From Minisyncoccota bacterium (GTDB lineage: Bacteria > Patescibacteriota > Minisyncoccia > Minisyncoccales > CG1-02-41-26): 5,412 nucleotides of DNA. The position numbers were made by a program, and so were the translations under genes. The notes under the pieces are model-generated. The model was not told the origin of the DNA. It was given only the letters and a program-made list of their open reading frames with translations, and ran no database searches. The stretch spans positions 1 through 5,412 of the forward strand of contig JAQURU010000048.1 in NCBI GenBank assembly GCA_028715435.1. Direction: 5' to 3'. This document shows, in pieces, positions 1 through 4,953 of the stretch (its first letter is position 1; every line of letters begins with the position of its first letter).

Positions 1-2
1 AT

Positions 3-92
3 ATTATAGGAACAAGCTCGGGGGTTGAAATAGTGAATGAGGAAAAAGGCACGAAGACAACTGCTGATGAAGAGTGGAGGAAAAAGGAATAG
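3..92 (+). CDS. 3' end of an unidentified gene (partial)
   Basis: An open frame runs from the window edge through 29 codons to a TAG at 90-92. The visible tail is hydrophilic, rich in Glu and Lys, and ends in WRKKE, as an exposed C-terminus often does. I do not recognise the family. It runs towards dnaK, with 98 nt between the two stop codons. Coding status is supported only by the open frame reaching the edge and by the convergent arrangement. The other two + frames are closed by stops within the first 30 bases. It could still be a chance open frame. Confidence 0.4.
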   Translation: MIGTSSGVEIVNEEKGTKTTADEEWRKKE

Positions 93-100
93 TAAAATTA

Positions 101-193
101 TCAATTTTCAAGTATCAATTTTCAATGATTTAACGTTAAAATTTAAAAAATTAAGATTTTTTTGAAAATTGAAAATTTGTAAATTGAAAATTA
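101..193. repeat. AU-rich direct and inverted repeat at the dnaK 3' end, possible bidirectional terminator
   Basis: The 11-mer TCAATTTTCAA occurs at 101-111 and again at 115-125. Its exact reverse complement TTGAAAATTGA lies at 162-172, and a shorter copy, TTGAAAATT, at 184-192 runs into the dnaK stop codon. The arms nest: 103-111 pairs with 184-192, and 115-125 with 162-172, giving about 20 A/U-rich base pairs. A 12-bp perfect palindrome, TTTAACGTTAAA (129-140), sits in the loop. It lies between two convergent genes, so a role in ending both transcripts is plausible. There is no GC-rich stem, so classical intrinsic termination would be weak. It may instead be a member of a dispersed intergenic repeat family. 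Confidence 0.55.
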
Positions 194-2086
194 ATTTTGT
201 TCTTTGTATTCTCCTTCTTCAGCATCTTTTGGCTTTTCCTCCTCCTTTTTTTTGCTTTCTTCGCTTTGCGAAGAAGCTTGCTGGGTTTGCTTGTACAATT
301 CTGCTCCAACCTGCTGAGCAATCCCTGAAAGCTCCTCGGTTTTTTTCTTAATCTCCTCTATATTATCATCGTTTTTAGCTTTTTTCAAATCTTCAATTTT
401 TTCCTGGACTGCTTTTTTCTTGTCTTCTGGAATTTTATCGCCCGCTTCCGCTAAAGTTTTTTCCACTGTATAAATTAAATTCTCGGCAATGTTTTTGCTT
501 TCAATAAGCTCTTTCTTCTTTGCATCTTGCTCAGCATGGGCCTCTGCGTCTTTTCTCATTTTTTCTATTTCGTCCTTTGATAAGCCGCTAGTGCCTTCAA
601 TTCTAATAGACTGGCTTTTATTAGTAGCTTTATCTTTAGCTGAAACATTTAAAATACCGTTGGCATCAATATCAAACACAACTTCAATTTGCGGAATTCC
701 CCGCAAAGCTGCTGGAATACCGTCTAAGATAAAACGGCCCAAAGTTTTGTTATCGTTTGCCATTGGCCGCTCGCCCTGCAAAACATGGATCTCCACAGAC
801 GGCTGATTATCAGCTGCAGTGGAAAAAACCTGGCTTTTGCTGGTTGGCACAGTGGTATTTTTAGCAATTAAAATTGTGTTCACGCCCCCTAATGTTTCAA
901 GCCCTAGACTTAAAGGGGTTACATCTAGCAATAAAACATCTTTAACGTCTCCTCGTAAAACCCCACCTTGAATGGCAGCCCCAATAGCCACAACTTCATC
1001 TGGATTAATTTCTCTATTGGGTTCTTTACCAAACAGCTTTTTAATTTCCTCCTGAATCTTTGGCATTCTGGTTTGCCCACCAACCAAAACAACTTCTTCG
1101 ATATCTTTAGGTTCAAGCTTTACTTCTTTTAGAGTTTGCTTAACCAAACTAATTGATTTTTCAATATAATCCCCCACCATATTCTCTAATTGAGCTCGAC
1201 TAATTTTCAAAAGTAAATGCTTAGGGCCTGTGTCTGTTGAGGTTACAAACGGCAAATTTATTTCTGTTTCCATGCTAGTGGACAATTCAATTTTTGCTTT
1301 TTCTGCTGCTTCTTTAATTCTTTGCAATCCCAAGGTATCTTTTGATAAATCAACGCCTTGCTCTTTTTTAAATTCCTCTACAATCCAATTCATTACTTTT
1401 TGGTCAAAATCATCTCCACCTAAATGGGTATCTCCGCCTGTACCCTTTACTTCCACAGTATCTTCCCCCACTTCTAAAACCGAAATGTCAAATGTTCCCC
1501 CACCAAAATCATAAACCACAATTTGGTGATTTTTTTGTTTATTCAAACCATAAGCCAAAGCAGCAGCCGTGGGCTCATTAATAACCCGCAAAACATTTAA
1601 CCCAGCAATTTCCCCTGCTATTTTAGTGGCTTTTCTTTGAGAATCATCAAAGTAAGCCGGGCAAGTAATAATAGCATCTGTGATTTTCTCGCCTAATTTA
1701 TCCTCTGCATCTTGCTTTAATTTTTGCAATATCATAGCAGAAACCTCTTGAGGAGTTGTCCAGCCGTCTCCCAGTTTAACTTCTACTCCGCCGTCTTGCC
1801 TTTCTCTTATTTCGTAAGGCAAAAGTGATTTATCTTTTTGCACTTCTGAATCACTAAAATTTCGGCCAATAAGCCTCTTTACCGAAAAAATAGTGTTTTG
1901 AGGGTTGGTAATAGCTTGCCTTTTGGCAATAACCCCAACTAAACGCTCGCCTGATTTGTTTTTTGAAACCACTGACGGGGTAGTTCTAGCTCCCTCTTTG
2001 TTTTCAATAATTTTTGGCTCCCCACCTTCCACAATTGCCATTGCAGAATTAGTGGTGCCAAGATCGATACCAAGTATTTTGCTCAT
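191..2086 (-). CDS. dnaK: Hsp70 chaperone DnaK
   Basis: Cytoplasmic ATP-dependent chaperone that binds exposed hydrophobic segments of unfolded proteins; GrpE exchanges its nucleotide and DnaJ normally stimulates its ATPase. At 631 aa it is full length (E. coli 638). The three family signatures are present: GIDLGTTNS at residues 6-14, VYDFGGGTFDIS from 191, and VVLVGGQTRMP from 332. The interdomain linker VLLLDV (384-389) leads into the substrate-binding beta domain, followed by a helical lid and a Lys/Glu/Gln-rich tail (about 600-631) ending EYKEQN. The start is certain because MSKILGIDLGTTNS is the standard N-terminus. The loop usually reading PAPRG is AALRG here (459-463). It follows grpE after 32 nt containing no Shine-Dalgarno motif. 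It is the last gene of the operon; no dnaJ follows. Confidence 0.98.
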   Translation of the reverse strand: MSKILGIDLGTTNSAMAIVEGGEPKIIENKEGARTTPSVVSKNKSGERLVGVIAKRQAITNPQNTIFSVKRLIGRNFSDSEVQKDKSLLPYEIRERQDGGVEVKLGDGWTTPQEVSAMILQKLKQDAEDKLGEKITDAIITCPAYFDDSQRKATKIAGEIAGLNVLRVINEPTAAALAYGLNKQKNHQIVVYDFGGGTFDISVLEVGEDTVEVKGTGGDTHLGGDDFDQKVMNWIVEEFKKEQGVDLSKDTLGLQRIKEAAEKAKIELSTSMETEINLPFVTSTDTGPKHLLLKISRAQLENMVGDYIEKSISLVKQTLKEVKLEPKDIEEVVLVGGQTRMPKIQEEIKKLFGKEPNREINPDEVVAIGAAIQGGVLRGDVKDVLLLDVTPLSLGLETLGGVNTILIAKNTTVPTSKSQVFSTAADNQPSVEIHVLQGERPMANDNKTLGRFILDGIPAALRGIPQIEVVFDIDANGILNVSAKDKATNKSQSIRIEGTSGLSKDEIEKMRKDAEAHAEQDAKKKELIESKNIAENLIYTVEKTLAEAGDKIPEDKKKAVQEKIEDLKKAKNDDNIEEIKKKTEELSGIAQQVGAELYKQTQQASSQSEESKKKEEEKPKDAEEGEYKEQN

Positions 2087-2118
2087 AATTTTATTTTTAA
2101 TTTTTATTTTTTAACTTA

Positions 2119-2598
2119 TTATTTAGCGACCTTAACTTTTGCTGGTCTTAATAATTTTCCGTTAATAGTGTACCCTTTTTCTAAAACCTCCGCAACGATT
2201 CCGCTGTCCCGAGTACTATTTTCTGTTTCTCCTATTGCTTCGTGAAATTCTGGGTTAAACTCTTCTCCCATTGCTTTTATTTCCTCAACGCCTTCAGATT
2301 TTAGAAATTCTTTCAACTGCCCTTCAATAAGCTCAACGCCCTTAACCCACTCAAGGCAAATTTCCGGCCCTGGTTTATGCTGCATAGCCCGCTCAAAATT
2401 ATCAATTACTAACAAAATCTCCAAAGCCCAGTTTGTTTTTGCAAAGTTTATTAACTCTGCTGCTCGTTGGGATTCTTCTTTTTTGTAATTCAAAAAATCG
2501 GCTCTGCACCTTTGCCAGCCAGCCAAATATTCATCACGAATTTTTTGGCACTCTTCTAACTCTGTTGGTGTATTCTCTTTATTATTTTGTGTTTCCAT
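2119..2598 (-). CDS. grpE: Nucleotide exchange factor GrpE
   Basis: GrpE dimerises and opens the DnaK nucleotide cleft to release ADP, resetting the chaperone cycle. The 159-aa protein has a charged N-terminal helix suited to the long coiled coil (about residues 10-55), the conserved IDNFERAM segment (65-72), and the C-terminal beta-domain signature from GEEFNPEFHEAIG (111-123) through GIVAEVLEKGYTINGKLLRPAKV (133-155). It is shorter than E. coli GrpE (197 aa), mainly at the N-terminus. It starts 4 nt after the stop of the upstream HTH-HNH gene and ends 32 nt before dnaK, so the three genes are very likely one transcript. The bases before the ATG (ATTAATTAAATTC) carry no Shine-Dalgarno motif, so translation may be coupled to the gene above. 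Confidence 0.97.
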   Translation of the reverse strand: METQNNKENTPTELEECQKIRDEYLAGWQRCRADFLNYKKEESQRAAELINFAKTNWALEILLVIDNFERAMQHKPGPEICLEWVKGVELIEGQLKEFLKSEGVEEIKAMGEEFNPEFHEAIGETENSTRDSGIVAEVLEKGYTINGKLLRPAKVKVAK

Positions 2599-2602
2599 GA
2601 AT

Positions 2603-3067
2603 TTAATTAATTTTAAATCTTTTCTTGCAGTACGGGCATCTTACAGCTGCCCCGCCTTTCACTGAACCCAATACAATTAATTCTAAGTTTTCCAAGCGAT
2701 TGTCATCTTTAATTTTGTTTTTATGGCGCACCACCTCATTTGTTTTTAATTCTCGGCCTAAAAAATCCTCCATAACAGCTCTGTGTTCGGGTAAATATCC
2801 TTTTTTATTAGCGCTTGAATGTTCTGGTAAATAAATATAGATGTAGCCAGTTTGGCTGTCTTTATATTTTCCTCCTTTCCAGTAAGGATTATTAGGGCCT
2901 TTTCTATCGCCGCTGTATTGCCTGATTTCTCTTATATCAAACTTCTCTGCCCAGCGAGATATTGTGGTAATGCTGACTTCACAATCTTGGGCAATTTCTG
3001 ATACAGAAAAGCTTTCCACAAAAAACATTTTATAAAGCCAGTCCTTGTTTTGATAGGGTTTTTCCAT
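2603..3067 (-). CDS. HTH-HNH domain protein, first gene of the chaperone operon
   Basis: A 154-aa protein with three recognisable parts. Residues 20-43 (FSVSEIAQDCEVS to RWAEKF) look like a helix-turn-helix. NPYWKGGK (60-67) is a short motif common in HNH proteins of phage and homing-endonuclease type. Residues 74-131 form an HNH-like core: GYIYIYLPEH, EHRAVMEDFLGREL, then VVRHKNKIKDDNRLENLEL. The tail carries one CPYC pair (C144, C147), half of a possible zinc site. Relatives typically read VVHHINGIKDDNR, so the first His of the HH pair is Arg (R114), while H115, N123 and N127 remain. In HNH nucleases the first position is usually a metal ligand and the second the general base, so cleavage may be weakened or lost. 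It lies directly downstream of a consensus promoter with a CIRCE-like operator and 4 nt before grpE, where hrcA often sits. It may be a resident nuclease-like gene or a DNA-binding protein co-opted there; its function is unknown. Confidence 0.85.
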   Translation of the reverse strand: MEKPYQNKDWLYKMFFVESFSVSEIAQDCEVSITTISRWAEKFDIREIRQYSGDRKGPNNPYWKGGKYKDSQTGYIYIYLPEHSSANKKGYLPEHRAVMEDFLGRELKTNEVVRHKNKIKDDNRLENLELIVLGSVKGGAAVRCPYCKKRFKIN

Positions 3068-3087
3068 AAAATTTCTAACACTTTTTT

Positions 3088-3115
3088 ATTATACAAAATT
3101 AGCTTTCAATGTCAA
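3088..3115 (-). promoter_or_regulatory. Sigma-70-type promoter of the HNH-grpE-dnaK operon
   Basis: On the minus strand there is a perfect -35 TTGACA (3115-3110), a 16-nt spacer and a perfect -10 TATAAT (3093-3088). Initiation would fall near 3081-3082, leaving a leader of only about 14 nt before the ATG at 3067. That leader (GTGTTAGAAATTTT) has no Shine-Dalgarno motif. The position in the divergent gap and both perfect hexamers make this the best-supported promoter in the window. Confidence 0.85.
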
Positions 3116-3126
3116 GGGTGCTAATT
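3097..3126 (-). promoter_or_regulatory. CIRCE-like operator (candidate HrcA site)
   Basis: A perfect 7-bp inverted repeat, AATTAGC/GCTAATT, with 16 nt between the arms is centred on the operon's -35 hexamer. On the operon strand it reads TTAGCACCC, 8 nt, GAAAGCTAA. The CIRCE consensus is TTAGCACTC-N9-GAGTGCTAA, so the halves match at 8/9 and 7/9 positions, with a spacer one base short. The TTGACA hexamer lies inside the spacer, so a bound repressor would block RNA polymerase. Position in front of grpE-dnaK is where CIRCE controls heat-shock operons through HrcA. No hrcA is visible in this window. The shortened spacer is the main reason for doubt. Confidence 0.65.
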
Positions 3127-3184
3127 ACCTCAATCGCCCAAATCTTTCTTGAAGATATCCACAACTCTTTTCAAGCCCTTTCAG

Positions 3185-3203
3185 TGATATAATTTGGTAT
3201 AAT
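3185..3203 (+). promoter_or_regulatory. Two stacked extended -10 promoters of corA
   Basis: Two complete extended -10 elements of the form TGnTATAAT lie 10 bp apart: TGATATAAT (3185-3193) and TGGTATAAT (3195-3203). No good -35 hexamer is placed at 16-18 nt from either, as is typical when an extended -10 is used. Initiation from the first would give a leader of roughly 8-10 nt. Initiation from the second would fall on or beside the ATG at 3209, giving an essentially leaderless mRNA. Confidence 0.65.
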
Positions 3204-3208
3204 AAAGT

Positions 3209-4120
3209 ATGCAAATTATAAAGGCAAATAAAATAACCTGGATTGATATAAAGGGTCCCACTCAAAGCGACTTAGAGCATTTAGGGCAAAATTTTGACCT
3301 TCATCCCTTAGTTTTAAAGGAAATAATGCCTCAAATCGATTTTCCTAAAATAGAAAACTATGAGGATTATTTGTTTTTAGTAATATTTTATCCTTTTTTT
3401 GATAAAGAAACATCCAGCACTATTCCTTTTGAGTTGGATATTATAGTTGGCAAAAACTTTTTAATTACCAATCATTATCGCGATATTGTGCCTTTAAGCG
3501 CCTTATTCCATGAATGTAACCTATACCCGGAAAAAATGGAACAGTTTTGTGACGATGGCCCAGGGGAACTCTTATACCGCATTCTTAATGAGATCTTGCA
3601 AGCCTGTTTTCCTAAAATAAGCCACATAAAACAAAATATTGATGAAATCGAAAAAATAATCTTTAAAAAAGAGAACAAAAAAGCTATTAATAAAATAGCT
3701 GATGTTAAAAGAGATATAATCGGCTTTGAAAGGATTTTAGATCCCCAAAAAATTGTTCTGCAAAATTTAATCCAAGAAGGCAAAAATTTTTTTCCAAAAA
3801 AACTTCTCCCCTATTTTCATAATCTTAACAATGTTTACAATCAAGTCAAAAACTTAATAGAAACAAATGAAAAAACCTTATCCTCTCTGGAAGCAACTAA
3901 TCAATCGCTCATTGACACAAAAACTAACGAGATAATGAAAATCTTAACCCTTTTTTCTGTTATTGTGTTCCCTTTAACCCTGCTGGCTGCTTTATTCGGA
4001 ATGAACACCAAAATTCTGCCTCTAGTGGGTTTGCCCTATGACTTTTGGATAGTTATTGGCATAATGCTTTTAGGAGCTTTTGGAATGATTATTAGTTTTA
4101 AGGTCAAAAAATGGTTTTAA
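3209..4120 (+). CDS. corA: CorA-family divalent cation (Mg2+/Co2+-type) transporter
   Basis: Inner-membrane channel-like transporter, expected to be a pentamer moving Mg2+ and related ions inward. The 303-aa protein has the family layout: a cytoplasmic alpha/beta domain (about residues 1-125), a long helical stalk (about 130-243), and two membrane helices near 244-263 and 278-298. The signature GMN is at 264-266, at the end of the first helix. The loop between the helices (TKILPLVGLPYD) lacks the acidic MPEL-type motif seen after GMN in classical CorA, so ion preference should not be inferred. The protein ends with a short basic KVKKWF. It is transcribed alone, divergent from the chaperone operon; its stop is 4 nt from the convergent ftsQ stop. 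The ATG has no Shine-Dalgarno motif and sits 5 nt after a TATAAT. Family is sure, substrate is not. Confidence 0.92.
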   Translation: MQIIKANKITWIDIKGPTQSDLEHLGQNFDLHPLVLKEIMPQIDFPKIENYEDYLFLVIFYPFFDKETSSTIPFELDIIVGKNFLITNHYRDIVPLSALFHECNLYPEKMEQFCDDGPGELLYRILNEILQACFPKISHIKQNIDEIEKIIFKKENKKAINKIADVKRDIIGFERILDPQKIVLQNLIQEGKNFFPKKLLPYFHNLNNVYNQVKNLIETNEKTLSSLEATNQSLIDTKTNEIMKILTLFSVIVFPLTLLAALFGMNTKILPLVGLPYDFWIVIGIMLLGAFGMIISFKVKKWF

Positions 4121-4124
4121 TAGA

Positions 4125-4952
4125 TTATTTATAATACGCTTTGGTAAACCTTAGGTCGATGTATTCTAAGGTTTTTCTCTTTTCTAAGGTTATTTCCTGC
4201 TCCAACAAAAGACGCAGCTTATTTAAATCAGTGGATAGGTCGTTATGAGGATCAAAATAAACCTCCCAGCCCTCATCGGTTTTTAAATACAAAAATCCAT
4301 TATTCTTTTCTGTAAAAAATAGTTTGGAAAAGCCAAATCTTTCTTCTAACATTTTTTTTGTTTCTCTAATTCTATCAAGCATCTCTTGAGAAGCAACTTG
4401 ACCAAAAACATCTTTCTGGGGCATTTCAGAATAAACCACTATTAAATCAGGGGTTATATCCGCCTGATTAATTCGAGAAAAAATTATGCCTTGCTGGTCA
4501 GCTAAAAAAGGAACGGTTAATGTTGAAGTGCCAAAAAACCAAACGGTTTGGGCAATGCGCCCTTGAACTGTAATATAAAGCGAACTAAACAAACCTTTTT
4601 TAACTTGCACCTTACTGGCCTTAGGAAAATCAAGTAAAATTCTTTTTGCTATCGTGTTGCTGTCTAGTAGAAAAAAAGAGTCCCTTTTTATAAATAGCAA
4701 AAACGTTCTTTCTTTTTGGGCTGCAACAATTTGATTTAGATTTTCTTCTGGCACCTCTGCAATTGAATCAATATAAATATTAGTTATTTTAAAAATTTGA
4801 GAAAAAAACAAAAAATAAACCAAAAGCAAAACAAAAGTCATTGCTAAAACTATATCAAAAAAAATTCGGCTGTGCACAAACCGTTGCCTTTTAATAGCTT
4901 TTTTCCGAACCGCAATTTTCTTTTGCAAATGAGAAGACTTATAGCTTTTCAT
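4125..4952 (-). CDS. ftsQ: Cell division protein FtsQ/DivIB
   Basis: Single-pass membrane protein that bridges early and late divisome components. The 275-aa protein (E. coli FtsQ 276) has a basic cytoplasmic tail (residues 1-30), one membrane helix (about 31-50), a POTRA-like domain (about 53-130, including DFPKASKVQVKKG and LYITVQGRIA) and the extracytoplasmic beta domain. The C-terminus holds the family hallmark: GWEVYFDP, the LNKLRLLLEQEI helix, then LEYIDLRFTKAYYK. It begins one base after the ddl stop (TAA-G-ATG), so it is probably translationally coupled to ddl; no Shine-Dalgarno motif is seen. The ddl-ftsQ order is the same as in the dcw cluster of many bacteria. A + strand hairpin that looks like the corA terminator overlaps the codons for the conserved LEYIDLRF motif. 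Confidence 0.9.
   Translation of the reverse strand: MKSYKSSHLQKKIAVRKKAIKRQRFVHSRIFFDIVLAMTFVLLLVYFLFFSQIFKITNIYIDSIAEVPEENLNQIVAAQKERTFLLFIKRDSFFLLDSNTIAKRILLDFPKASKVQVKKGLFSSLYITVQGRIAQTVWFFGTSTLTVPFLADQQGIIFSRINQADITPDLIVVYSEMPQKDVFGQVASQEMLDRIRETKKMLEERFGFSKLFFTEKNNGFLYLKTDEGWEVYFDPHNDLSTDLNKLRLLLEQEITLEKRKTLEYIDLRFTKAYYK
4146..4183 (+). terminator. Candidate intrinsic terminator of corA, inside ftsQ
   Basis: On the + strand AAACCTTAG (4146-4154) and CTAAGGTTT (4166-4174) form a perfect 9-bp stem around an 11-nt loop, followed by the T-rich TTCTCTTTT (4175-4183). It lies 26 nt after the corA stop. The minus-strand version of the hairpin is followed by ACCAAAGCG, not a U-run, so it should act only on corA transcripts. 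The stem is only moderately GC-rich and the T-tract is interrupted by two C, so efficiency may be modest. Confidence 0.6.
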
Positions 4953-4953
4953 C

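Noticed and set aside
489..806. + strand open frame of 105 codons inside dnaK
   Set aside because: It lies antisense to unmistakable dnaK coding sequence, has no recognisable motif or start context, and reads as a Ser/Phe/Leu-rich shadow translation.
925..1116. Minus-strand 63-codon frame inside dnaK
   Set aside because: Alternative frame of the dnaK gene, overlapping the conserved VGGQTRMP region; no independent support and no sign of a frameshift in dnaK.
1230..1514. + strand 94-codon frame inside dnaK, and a similar one at 1905-2114
   Set aside because: Both are antisense shadows of the conserved DnaK ATPase domain.
2625..2834. + strand 69-codon frame opposite the HTH-HNH gene
   Set aside because: Antisense to the HNH core and tail; no start signal or recognisable domain.
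3155..3163. DnaA-box-like ATATCCACA in the divergent intergenic region
   Set aside because: One mismatch to TTATCCACA and only one copy; no cluster, no dnaA or dnaN nearby, so it does not support an origin.
3148..3175. Inverted repeat CTTGAA/TTCAAG in the divergent region
   Set aside because: Only 6-bp arms with a 16-nt spacer; too weak to claim as an operator next to the much stronger CIRCE-like element.
3475..3783. Minus-strand 102-codon frame inside corA
   Set aside because: Antisense shadow of the CorA stalk region; hydrophobic composition simply mirrors Lys/Asn/Glu-rich codons.
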